A stretch of DNA of 64,000 nt from Candidatus Schneewindia gallinarum (GCA_904420175.1 CAJFUF010000029.1:1-64000), one strand, 5' to 3'; shown: positions 9,060-17,787, counted from the stretch's first letter. Numbers and translations: made by a program. The notes: generated from the sequence alone by a model not told the origin.

Positions 9060-10547
9060 CTAGCCGCAGCAGGGGTGGTTGCCCACCTCCACATGGGTGC
9101 TGTTTTGGCTCGGGTCCTTCATGCACAGGTGCACGGACGCAGTCTTAAAGGTCAGCGGCAGGGCCAGGATGTTGGGGTTCTCCCCCACATATTTTCTTTT
9201 GGCGTCTGCCAGCGCCTCCTCAAAGGTGGCGCGGGTCTTCATGCCCATGCCCCTGGCGTAGCCCGGCTCCTGCGCGCCCACAATGTAAATGGCGCTGGTG
9301 TTCATCTCCGCAATGTGCGCGCAGCTGATCATGCTGAAGCCGTGGAACGGGTGGAAGGCGTTGCAGTAACGGTACTGACGGATATACTCCTCATTGGTGG
9401 CAAAGTACTCGCCGTACCGGTTCATGTCCGGAAGGATGTTCATCTGGTCGTGCTGGAACATCTCGTACATCTGCGGCAGGTAGGGCCACAGCTCCTTGTG
9501 GAAAAAACCGTTGCACAGGGAACTGCAGATAATGACGCAGTTTTCGCTCATGATCCGCTTGTGGCGGATGACCTGTGCGGACAGGGCCTGCATCATCATG
9601 ATGGGGTTGGTGCCCATCCCCTCGCCGTAGTGGAAAAACTGCGGCATGCCGAACACCAGCACGTCGTATTTCTTGTCCGCCCAGTGCACATAGGTGCGCT
9701 TGTCGGCGACCTTCCAGCTCTCCGGCTGCATCACGGCCGCGTAGCCGCTGAACACCGCAATCTGCCGGGAGTAGGTGTCCAGCACCGCATCGCAGCAGAA
9801 GAATTTTTTGCCCATGCATTTCTCCATGTGCTGGCCGATTTCGTCGAACTTCGTGCGCATCAGGCTGGTTCCGCTGACAGGGGTAAAATCCTTCCTGTGC
9901 ATGACGGACGGCACGTGGTGGCTTGCGATGCTGCGCCAGTGGGTGATGCCGGTGGCGCAGTGCTTATACCCGCCGGAGTACCCGCCGTAGGGGTTGCCCT
10001 GGGTGTGGCCGATAAGCACCGCCACATCCGCATCGTACACATATTTGTTCATCAGCACCGGGTCGCCCCGCTCGGTGGTGCCAAGATCCACCAGGTGCTC
10101 GTAATCCTCGCTGTCATGGTTGATAATCTGGTGTGTGGGCCAGAACTCGTTAAACAGCTCGTCGCCCAGCACACCGTGAATCTCCCGCTCGGTGTTTTTT
10201 CTGTGCAGGCCGTTGGAGCAGATAAGCAGGATGTCCTTCTTCTCCACCCCGGCGCTGTACAGCTCGTTCAAAATCAGGGGGATGGCCGTTTTCCGGTGGC
10301 TGGTGGGCTGTTCGCCCCCCTTGACCCTGTCCGGGAACACAATGACCACCTTGCTGCCCTTGTGGGCCAGCTCGGTTAAAGGCGGCATGCCCATGGGATT
10401 ACGGATGGACTTGAGCGTCTCCTCCGCAATTTTGTCCTCCGGAATGTGCGGGGGATCGGGTACCGTCTGCCCCGGGATGAAAACATCCGTGCTGTCCGGC
10501 AGTTCTGCCGCCATGGTGCCGTGTCCATACTCAAATTCCAGCTTCAT
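9060..10547 (-). CDS. LarA-like (nickel-pincer lactate racemase family, DUF2088-type) protein
   Basis: VFPDRVKGGE, CSNGLHRKNTEREI, GGYSGGYKHCATGITHWRSIASHH motifs reminiscent of LarA. Confidence 0.8.
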   Translation of the reverse strand: MKLEFEYGHGTMAAELPDSTDVFIPGQTVPDPPHIPEDKIAEETLKSIRNPMGMPPLTELAHKGSKVVIVFPDRVKGGEQPTSHRKTAIPLILNELYSAGVEKKDILLICSNGLHRKNTEREIHGVLGDELFNEFWPTHQIINHDSEDYEHLVDLGTTERGDPVLMNKYVYDADVAVLIGHTQGNPYGGYSGGYKHCATGITHWRSIASHHVPSVMHRKDFTPVSGTSLMRTKFDEIGQHMEKCMGKKFFCCDAVLDTYSRQIAVFSGYAAVMQPESWKVADKRTYVHWADKKYDVLVFGMPQFFHYGEGMGTNPIMMMQALSAQVIRHKRIMSENCVIICSSLCNGFFHKELWPYLPQMYEMFQHDQMNILPDMNRYGEYFATNEEYIRQYRYCNAFHPFHGFSMISCAHIAEMNTSAIYIVGAQEPGYARGMGMKTRATFEEALADAKRKYVGENPNILALPLTFKTASVHLCMKDPSQNSTHVEVGNHPCCG

Positions 10548-10561
10548 ACTGCATCCCTCCG

Positions 10562-11386
10562 TTACTGTTGCAGGTATTTTTCTATAATCGCCGCGTACTC
10601 CTCCGGGTAGAAGCCCACTTCCCCGGAAAATCTCGTCAGGCCGATCAGGCCTCCGTCCACCTCCGGCAGGGCGCCGATGGCCGCCGCATTCTCCTCCTTC
10701 AGGCCCCCGCCGTACACAACGGGGATGGGAAGGATGTTTTTAATCATCCGGGCCGTCTGCGCAATGTAGGGCGCATCCGGCGGGGTCTTCCCCGGCCCGA
10801 TGGCCCAGATGGGCTCGTATCCGGCCACCACCTTCGACAGGTCCGCGCCCTCAAGCCCCAGCCGCAGCTGCTGCTCCAGCACCTGCTCCCGCCGGTCCGT
10901 CTCCTCCGCGGTCTCCCCCACGCAGAACAGGACGTTCAGCCCCGCCGCCTGCGCGGCCTTTACTTCTGCCCGGAGGATCCGGTGGACGGCGGTAAAGTCC
11001 TGCGCGCCGCCCTCCGCCAGAATTTCTTTCAGGTTCGCGCGCTCCTCACTGTGGCCAACCATTGCCCATGTGCAGCCCAGCGCGGCGGCGCAGCGGGCGG
11101 TGTGCTGGGTGGTAAAAGCGCCGATGTTTCCATCCCCCACATCCCTGCGGAACACTCCCTGTACCCCCAACTGCAGGGGGCTGTCTGCGCGCCGTGCACG
11201 GCCTGCGTCCAACAGGTACGCCTCCGGAAAGAACACCGCCGGGACAAGGCCGCTTTTCCCCTCCAGCGCCCTGTCGGCCCCCTTCACAATGGCGACGCCG
11301 TACTCCTGCACCCCGCACAGGGTATTGATGCCCCCCCAGCTTTTTGGGATGTCAAACCGCTTCAGATTCACAAAGATGTATTTCAC
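10562..11386 (-). CDS. Triosephosphate-isomerase family protein
   Basis: VNLKRFD (N-x-K), VGHSEER (catalytic His), AGYEPIWAIGPGKTP (catalytic Glu); GTG start at 11386 with AGGGGAG RBS. Confidence 0.88.
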   Translation of the reverse strand: MKYIFVNLKRFDIPKSWGGINTLCGVQEYGVAIVKGADRALEGKSGLVPAVFFPEAYLLDAGRARRADSPLQLGVQGVFRRDVGDGNIGAFTTQHTARCAAALGCTWAMVGHSEERANLKEILAEGGAQDFTAVHRILRAEVKAAQAAGLNVLFCVGETAEETDRREQVLEQQLRLGLEGADLSKVVAGYEPIWAIGPGKTPPDAPYIAQTARMIKNILPIPVVYGGGLKEENAAAIGALPEVDGGLIGLTRFSGEVGFYPEEYAAIIEKYLQQ

Positions 11387-11423
11387 ATTGTTTCTCCCCT
11401 TCGGTCCGCCTTTTGTTGTTTTG

Positions 11424-11432
11424 AGTATAGCA
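11424..11432 (-). promoter_or_regulatory. Candidate extended -10 (TGC-TATACT) for the nucleoside/sugar operon
   Basis: Minus strand reads TTGCTATACTC ~40 nt upstream of the GTG start; no strong -35. Confidence 0.4.
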
Positions 11433-11440
11433 AGGCATTT

Positions 11441-11477
11441 TTCAAAAGTCCCGCAAAAGTTACGCAAACGTTTTCAT
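11441..11477. promoter_or_regulatory. Three phased 11-bp repeats ending in a LacI/cre-like pseudo-palindrome (ACGCAAACGTTTTCAT)
   Basis: TTCAAAAGTCC / CGCAAAAGTTA / CGCAAACGTTT back to back; last unit centred on CG with 6/8 dyad matches. Confidence 0.5.
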
Positions 11478-11832
11478 TGTGTAAATTGACTAATTTCAGG
11501 CGCTGATTTCCGTCAATTCTTCCAAAAACCGGCAAAAATTCCTTTTTTCGTCCCCCAAAAAATCCATTCCCTTTTGGTGTTGTTTTTTCTTTTCCCGTGA
11601 AAAAAGAAGCCGGTTTCTCCGGAATTTGGTTAAATTGCCGTGAAACCGGACCGGTATTTTGGTTAAACTGACCGGGGCTTTTTTTCGTGAACCCATGGGC
11701 AAACCGCCTTCAAAATGAAAAATATGCCTGTTCCGTTCATTCCTCTCCCCGTTTGTTGCATGTTTTTTCATGTTTTTGCACGCGTTTCACCTTATTTTGC
11801 ATGTCAAGGCTCTCCCTTTGCACGGCGTTTTC

Positions 11833-11861
11833 TTTACACCGCCCCACCCCGATGCTATAAT
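11833..11861 (+). promoter_or_regulatory. Sigma-A-type promoter for the first lacI gene (TTTACA-N17-TATAAT)
   Basis: Direct motif match with 17-nt spacing. Confidence 0.6.
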
Positions 11862-11914
11862 GGGGCCAACCGAAGGGGCTGCGCCCCTTTATGACAAGCG
11901 GAGGATGAACAGCA

Positions 11915-12943
11915 TTGACACAGAAGGAAATCGCAAGGCAGTGCGGTGTCTCGGTGGCCACCGTCTCGCGGGTGATCCGCAACAAGGATCACAAGTGCGC
12001 CTCACAGCAGACGAAGGACAAAATTTGGGAGCTGGTGCGCCGGTCCGGCTACGTACCCAACGAGGCGGCACAGCGGCTGAAACAGCCTGCCGCGCCCCGC
12101 GTGCAGCTGCCCAGCCGGACGGTGTCCTTCCTCCACGCAAAAATTCCCACGGATTTTGCCGACCGGATTTTCAGCGCCATTGCCCGTGCGGCGGAGGAAG
12201 CCGCCGTGTCTGAAAGCTTCCGTCTTGGCTACAACTTCTCTGCGCTGGATCACACCCCTGAGCAGACGCAGGAATTCCTGCTGACGCACCGTTCCGACGG
12301 GCTGGTGGTGTTCGGCCGCCTGGACGATCGGCTGTACAGCGCACTGCGGAAAAGTGCAAAAAATGTTATCGTTGTCGGTCTGTCCGACTTCCGTCCGCCC
12401 TTTGACCAGGTTTTTGCAGACGGCTATGTGGCTGCAAAAAAGGCCCTCGGCTACCTGTACGGGCTGGGCCACCGGGCCATCGGTTACATCGGGGACACCG
12501 GGACGGAGGTGCGCTATGCCGCCTATACCGACTTTATGAAGGAAAAGGGGCTTCCGGTGCCCCCGGGCTATATCCGCCGGTGTTCCATGTCCATGCAGAA
12601 GGGGTTTGAACAGGTCTCCCGCCTGCTGAGGGAGGCCGACCCGCTTCCCACCGCCCTTTTCTGCGACAAGGATATCACCGCCATCGGCGCCATGAAGGGG
12701 ATCCGCGAACAGCATCTGTACGTCCCGGACGACATCTCTGTTATCTCGGTGGACGATATGGAGGCGTCCCAGTTCATCCTTCCGCCGCTGACCTCCGTCT
12801 GTATCCCAAAACAGGAGTTGGGGCGGCTGGCGGTAAAAATCCTGTCCGACCGGATGAACCGCGGGCACACCCTGCCCATGCGGACGGAACTGCCCTGCGA
12901 CCTGATTATCCGCGAAAGCTGCGCCGCACCGCGGCGGGAGTAA
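11915..12943 (+). CDS. LacI family transcriptional regulator
   Basis: TQKEIARQCGVSVATVSRVIRNKDH HTH plus periplasmic-binding-like sensor domain; TTG start. Confidence 0.93.
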   Translation: MTQKEIARQCGVSVATVSRVIRNKDHKCASQQTKDKIWELVRRSGYVPNEAAQRLKQPAAPRVQLPSRTVSFLHAKIPTDFADRIFSAIARAAEEAAVSESFRLGYNFSALDHTPEQTQEFLLTHRSDGLVVFGRLDDRLYSALRKSAKNVIVVGLSDFRPPFDQVFADGYVAAKKALGYLYGLGHRAIGYIGDTGTEVRYAAYTDFMKEKGLPVPPGYIRRCSMSMQKGFEQVSRLLREADPLPTALFCDKDITAIGAMKGIREQHLYVPDDISVISVDDMEASQFILPPLTSVCIPKQELGRLAVKILSDRMNRGHTLPMRTELPCDLIIRESCAAPRRE

Positions 12944-12965
12944 TAAGAAAAGGGGGCTGCATTGT

Positions 12966-13976
12966 ATGACACTGAAGGATATTGCAAAACAGGCGGGGGT
13001 CTCCATCTCCACGGTGTCCCGCGTTATCAACAACAAGAACTACCACTGCACCCGGCCGGAGACGGAGCAGATGATCCGGGAGCTGGTGCAAAAGACCGGC
13101 TACCTTCCCAGTGTGGCGTACAAAGGCCTGAAAACAACGCCGGACAGCCTGGGAAAGCGCGTCATCTCCTGCCTGTACGCCCGCACGGACCTCAACACAC
13201 AGGACCAGTTCTTCGCCGCCATTGAACGCGGCGTGGGGAAGGAGGCCGCGGCCAGCGGCTGTGCGCTGGGCTGCTCCTTTTCTGCCATCGATGTGCTGGA
13301 CAACATTGATGAAAAATTTTTATCCTATTCCGAGCTGGACGGCATTGTGGTGCTGGGCCGCTTCGATGAAAAGCTGGTAAAGTTTTTGAAGGGGCGCACG
13401 AAAAATGTGATTCAGGTGGGGCTGAACGTCTCCTCCACCCAGTTCGACCAGGTGTTTGTCGACGGGTACAAGGCGGCTGTCAAAGCGCTCAATTACCTGT
13501 ACACCCTGGGGCACCGCTCCATCGCCTATCTGGGGGAGGTGGCCAACGAGGTCCGGTTCACCGCCTTCCAGGACTTCATGAAGGAGCATGACCTGCCGGT
13601 GGACGGGCACCAGGTCTGGGACTGCATCCAGTCCCTGCAGGGCGGGTTTGCAGCGGCGGAAAAGCTGGTGCAGTCCGGCCGGCTGCCCACTGCGCTGTTC
13701 TGTGCCAACGACATCACCGCCATCGGCGCCATGAAGGCCCTCCGGCAGGCGCACCTGAGCATTCCGGACGACATCTCCATCATCTCCATTGACGACATCG
13801 AGATGGCGCAGTTCATCACCCCCTCCCTAACCACCATCCGCATCCCCAAGACGGAGCTTGGGACGATGGCGGTCAAGCTGCTCAACGACCGGATTAACCG
13901 CGGGCACAGCCTGAAGCTGCGGCTGGAGCTGCCCTGCGACCTGATTATCCGGAACAGCTGCAGGCGCATCCGCTGA
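12966..13976 (+). CDS. LacI family transcriptional regulator (tandem paralogue)
   Basis: MTLKDIAKQAGVSISTVSRVINNKNY HTH; C-terminus closely parallels the preceding gene. Confidence 0.94.
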   Translation: MTLKDIAKQAGVSISTVSRVINNKNYHCTRPETEQMIRELVQKTGYLPSVAYKGLKTTPDSLGKRVISCLYARTDLNTQDQFFAAIERGVGKEAAASGCALGCSFSAIDVLDNIDEKFLSYSELDGIVVLGRFDEKLVKFLKGRTKNVIQVGLNVSSTQFDQVFVDGYKAAVKALNYLYTLGHRSIAYLGEVANEVRFTAFQDFMKEHDLPVDGHQVWDCIQSLQGGFAAAEKLVQSGRLPTALFCANDITAIGAMKALRQAHLSIPDDISIISIDDIEMAQFITPSLTTIRIPKTELGTMAVKLLNDRINRGHSLKLRLELPCDLIIRNSCRRIR

Positions 13977-13989
13977 CAAAAAAGAAAAA

Positions 13990-14021
13990 GCAGGGCCCCG
14001 TCCGTCTGGACGGGGCCCTGC
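13990..14021. terminator. Bidirectional intrinsic terminator between convergent lacI and udk
   Basis: 14-bp perfect stem GCAGGGCCCCGTCC-GTCT-GGACGGGGCCCTGC. Confidence 0.8.
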
Positions 14022-14037
14022 TTCGTTTGTATTCTGT

Positions 14038-14658
14038 TTACCGCTCTTTGATGGCGCTGCGGACGCGGTCGATAATCAACTGCACCGCCACGGGGTTGTG
14101 GGCGCCGCTGGGGATGATGACATCCGCATTTTTCTTGCTGGGTTCCACAAACTGTTCGTGCATGGGCTTGACGGTGGCAAGGTACTGGGTCACCACCGAG
14201 TCGATGGAGCGCCCGCGCTCCTCCACGTCGCGCACAAGCCGCCGGATAAAGCGGATGTCCGCATCCACATCCACAAAGATGCGCAGATCCATCGTGTCCC
14301 GCAGCTCCTCATTTTCGAACAGCAAAATCCCTTCCACAATGATGACCTTTGCCGGGTAGACGGTCTGCGTCTGCTCCAGCCGGGTGTATTCCACGAAGGA
14401 GTACAGCGGCACCTCCACCGGGCGGCCGTCCCGCAGCTCCTTCAGCTGCTCAATCATCATGGAGGTCTCCAGTGAATCGGGATGGTCGTAGTTCAGCGCC
14501 CGGCGCTGCTCGTACGTCAGGTTGCGATTGGGATAGTAGTAGCTGTCGTGGCACAGGATGATGGCGTCATCCTGGAATTCGTCCTTAATGCGCTGGGCAA
14601 GGGTGGTCTTGCCGGAGCCGCTGCCCCCTGCAATGCCCACAACATAGTTGCGCTTCAT
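14038..14658 (-). CDS. udk: Uridine kinase
   Basis: GIAGGSGSGKTTLAQRI, YYYPN...NYDHPDS motifs. Confidence 0.93.
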   Translation of the reverse strand: MKRNYVVGIAGGSGSGKTTLAQRIKDEFQDDAIILCHDSYYYPNRNLTYEQRRALNYDHPDSLETSMMIEQLKELRDGRPVEVPLYSFVEYTRLEQTQTVYPAKVIIVEGILLFENEELRDTMDLRIFVDVDADIRFIRRLVRDVEERGRSIDSVVTQYLATVKPMHEQFVEPSKKNADVIIPSGAHNPVAVQLIIDRVRSAIKER

Positions 14659-14673
14659 TGTCCGCTCCCCCCT

Positions 14674-15195
14674 TTACAAAATGGTGACGCCGAAGCCCCG
14701 CATCAGCTCAATGGCGTTGTCGTGCAGGCGCCTGTCAAAGCTGGCACAGCACTGCGCGTCCACGCTGATGGGCTTGTCCTTAAAGAAGTTGTACAGAATC
14801 ACCACATTGTGCAGCACGCACACGTTGGTGGCCACGCCCACAACCTCATACTCCTCCGCCTGCTTGACAAGGTCCAGCTCCGGCAGCTGTTTTGCCCCGA
14901 AGGAGGGCTTTTCCAGCACGGGGCTGTCCCCCACCATCTCCCGCACCTTGCCGTACAGTTCCCAGCCCGGGGTGCCCTTCAGGCAGTGCGGCGGGAAGCT
15001 GGCCGCCTCCCTCGTGTTTTGGTACTCCGCCGCCAGATGGGTGTCCTTTAAAAACAGCACCCCGTCCCCGGCGGCACGGTAGGCGGCAATTTTGCGGCAA
15101 ATCCGCTCCTCCAGCGCCTCCGCCGCGGCGCCGCAGGGCAGCGCACCGTTTACAAAGTCCTTCTGGTAATCCACCACAATCAGCAGTTTTTTCAT
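14674..15195 (-). CDS. Isochorismatase-family cysteine hydrolase
   Basis: LLIVVDYQKDFVNGAL ... VVGVATNVCVLHNVV. Confidence 0.88.
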   Translation of the reverse strand: MKKLLIVVDYQKDFVNGALPCGAAAEALEERICRKIAAYRAAGDGVLFLKDTHLAAEYQNTREAASFPPHCLKGTPGWELYGKVREMVGDSPVLEKPSFGAKQLPELDLVKQAEEYEVVGVATNVCVLHNVVILYNFFKDKPISVDAQCCASFDRRLHDNAIELMRGFGVTIL

Positions 15196-15322
15196 GCCTT
15201 GGCCCTCCCTATGCGTTTGTTTCTGACCCTAGTATACCACACGCGGCAGCCCGGCGCACCCGTTTCTTCCCCTGCGCATACAATAAATTGAGCAGGAACC
15301 GAAATGGAAAGGAGTACCCACT

Positions 15323-15844
15323 ATGTACAGCGTCTATGTCAGCCCGTCCCTGCAAAAAGCCAACGAGGGCGTGGGCGATTACGGCACCGAATATGACCGC
15401 ATGCACCAGCTTGCGGATATTCTCAGCCGGATTCTTGAAAACCGCGGATACAAGGTGTACCGCAGCGACCCGAACATGACCCTGAATGAGGCCATCCGGG
15501 ATTCCAATGCGAAAATGCCCGACATTCACCTTGCCCTGCACTCCAACGCGTCCACCAGCCACGAGGCCCGCGGGCCGGAGGTTATCGTCGCCTCCAACGG
15601 CAGGGCGCGCACGCTGGCCAATGCCATCTACAACCAGCTGCGCACCATCAACCCCTATCCCGGCCGCGGCGTGCTGTACGACACGTACTACGGCGAACTG
15701 CGCCTGACCAAAGCGCCCGCCAACCTGATTGAGGTGGACTTCCACGACAACCCGGAGGGGGCACAGTGGATTATCGACAACATGAACCTGATTGCGGAAA
15801 AAATCGCCGACGGCGTTGACGAATATTTCTACGGGCAAAACTGA
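15323..15844 (+). CDS. N-acetylmuramoyl-L-alanine amidase (Ami_3 type)
   Basis: VSPSLQ..GVGDYGTEYDRM...HLALHSNAS...LIEVDFHDNPEGAQWI. Confidence 0.85.
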   Translation: MYSVYVSPSLQKANEGVGDYGTEYDRMHQLADILSRILENRGYKVYRSDPNMTLNEAIRDSNAKMPDIHLALHSNASTSHEARGPEVIVASNGRARTLANAIYNQLRTINPYPGRGVLYDTYYGELRLTKAPANLIEVDFHDNPEGAQWIIDNMNLIAEKIADGVDEYFYGQN

Positions 15845-15856
15845 AAAGGGCAAAAA

Positions 15857-15886
15857 GGAAGGGCCTCTTTTTTAGGAGGCCCTTTT
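15857..15886. terminator. Intrinsic terminator between convergent genes
   Basis: AAGGGCCTC ... GAGGCCCTTTT hairpin. Confidence 0.7.
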
Positions 15887-15889
15887 CCT

Positions 15890-16624
15890 CTATCCGTGTT
15901 TTTTTGCCGACACAATCAGCATCATGGGGCGGCGCAGCTCATCCCGCATGCCGGGGATGTCCAGCATGCGCTCCGGCGGCTGGGGCTCCGCCACGCCGGT
16001 GATGCAAAAGCCCGCCTCCAGCAGCCCGCCCAGGTAGGTGGTCAGCGTGCGGTGGTACTTCGTCACCGGCTCGCCCAAAAACACGGCCTGCCGGGCGCCC
16101 TCCTCAAAATACCGGTCCACGGGGAAGTGTAGGATTTTCCCCTCCCCGTCGTAGTACCAGTCCTGTGTGCCGTAGGCGGTGAACACCGGGTGCTCCACCG
16201 TAAAGACAAAGTCGCCCCCCGGCGCAAGCCAGCTGTGCACCTTGTTTAACAGCGCCCCAAAATCGGACAGGTAGTGGAACGCAAGGGAGCTTAGCACCAC
16301 GTCGAAGCTGCCCGCCGGAAACGCCGCGTCCTCAATGGCCATGTGCCGGTAGGTGACCTGGGGCAGCCGGGTCTTTTCCCGCGCCACGCGAAGCATTTTT
16401 TCCGACAGGTCGATACCGGTGACCTCCGCCGCGCCGTGCTGCGCCGCGTAGATGCAGTGCCAACCGTAGCCGCAGCCCAGGTCCAGCACCCGCCGTCCCT
16501 TCAGCGCAGGCAGCATCCGCTTCAGCGTGTCCCACTCCCCCGCGCCGGCAAGCCCCTGCTCGCTGCGGGCCATGTGGCTGTATTTTTCAAAAAAAACCGG
16601 GTCGTCGTACTTGTTTTCCTTCAT
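15890..16624 (-). CDS. Class I SAM-dependent methyltransferase
   Basis: RVLDLGCGYGWHCIYAAQHGAAEVTGIDLSEKML. Confidence 0.9.
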   Translation of the reverse strand: MKENKYDDPVFFEKYSHMARSEQGLAGAGEWDTLKRMLPALKGRRVLDLGCGYGWHCIYAAQHGAAEVTGIDLSEKMLRVAREKTRLPQVTYRHMAIEDAAFPAGSFDVVLSSLAFHYLSDFGALLNKVHSWLAPGGDFVFTVEHPVFTAYGTQDWYYDGEGKILHFPVDRYFEEGARQAVFLGEPVTKYHRTLTTYLGGLLEAGFCITGVAEPQPPERMLDIPGMRDELRRPMMLIVSAKKHG

Positions 16625-16641
16625 GCCGTCCTCCCGCAGGG

Positions 16642-17574
16642 CTACTTTTTATACTTTTGGTATAATTCCTCCGCAAGTTTACGCGCATTTGCTTCCGTCT
16701 GCTTGGTGAACTGCGGATAGGGGCCGTGCTGCAGGATGTTGTGCGCGGCGGCGATGTTGCTCATAATCGCCGTCATCAGCGGGTCGCAGCCCTCGCACCA
16801 GCAGTACAGGGCGGAAGCGGTGGAGCAGTTGCCGCAGCCGGTGGGATCCACCGGCTCGCCGATGTCCACCGAGGGGGCGAAGGCCGCCTGGCCGTCCGCC
16901 ACCATGTAGGAGCCCTTTTTCCCCACCCGGTAGAAGCAGGGCACCCCCAGCTCCATAATTTTCCGGATGGCGTCCTGCTCGTTATCCACGCCGAAAAAGT
17001 GGAAGGACTCCGGCTTGTTTAAGGAGTAGAGGTCCACCTTCTTTATCAGCTGCCGCACCTCGTCATAATACTGGGGGTCCTCCAGGTCGCGGGTGGGGAT
17101 TTCCCACATCAACTTAAAGCCGTGCCGGTCGCGGATTGTCAGCAGCTCCTCCCACAGGCCGGCGCGGACATGCTCGTCTAAGTAAAGGCCCTTCACCCCC
17201 TCGGCAACCGCCTCAATCTGCCACGCCTGCACGGCGTAGTCCCCGTTGCCGGTAAACGTCGCCCCGCTGTACTTGCTGACCTCCGTAAAGGTGCCGTCCG
17301 GCCGGTAGTACAGGTCGGTGTAGTGGGTGTGCTGAAGGCAGCAGTTCGCCCCCTCGGTGGACATGCCGTTGGCGCGCATCCATGCGCCGTAGTACTGCTC
17401 GTAATCCGGGCCCACATTGGTGATGTACAACACATTGTCCGTCCACAGGCGCACCCCCTCCAGGGCAAACAGGCCGCCGCCCAGCTGCTGCTTTGTCATG
17501 CTACCGTCCGCATAGGTGATGTCGTTGGTGATGGTGACGCCGCCCACCAGATAATCATAACCGGGCTTTGCCAT
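16642..17574 (-). CDS. PfkB/ribokinase-fold carbohydrate kinase family protein with atypical active site (GCGN)
   Basis: Ribokinase-like layout; C-terminal motif DPTGCGNCSTAS where DTTGAGD is expected. Confidence 0.75.
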   Translation of the reverse strand: MAKPGYDYLVGGVTITNDITYADGSMTKQQLGGGLFALEGVRLWTDNVLYITNVGPDYEQYYGAWMRANGMSTEGANCCLQHTHYTDLYYRPDGTFTEVSKYSGATFTGNGDYAVQAWQIEAVAEGVKGLYLDEHVRAGLWEELLTIRDRHGFKLMWEIPTRDLEDPQYYDEVRQLIKKVDLYSLNKPESFHFFGVDNEQDAIRKIMELGVPCFYRVGKKGSYMVADGQAAFAPSVDIGEPVDPTGCGNCSTASALYCWCEGCDPLMTAIMSNIAAAHNILQHGPYPQFTKQTEANARKLAEELYQKYKK

Positions 17575-17787
17575 AACTTGTCTCCTCCTCATGTCGCAAC
17601 GCGGCCGGTGCCGCCGAAGCTATTTTCAATCATTATATGACATCCTATTACAGAAGTAAAGGGGGAAACGCGCCCTGTCCCCCGCCGTCCGGCGTACCCG
17701 GTTTTTTCACGCGGTTTTCGCAAGTCATCAGTTGCCGGGCAGGGCAAATCATGGTACACTATAGGTACTGAAAAAGGGGGTGCGCCC

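Noticed and set aside
9075-10379. 434-aa plus-strand ORF
   Set aside because: Antisense shadow of the LarA-like gene.
11496-11771. 91-aa minus-strand ORF in the operon control region
   Set aside because: Sits over the repeat-rich intergenic region, highly basic, no family signature; treated as non-coding.
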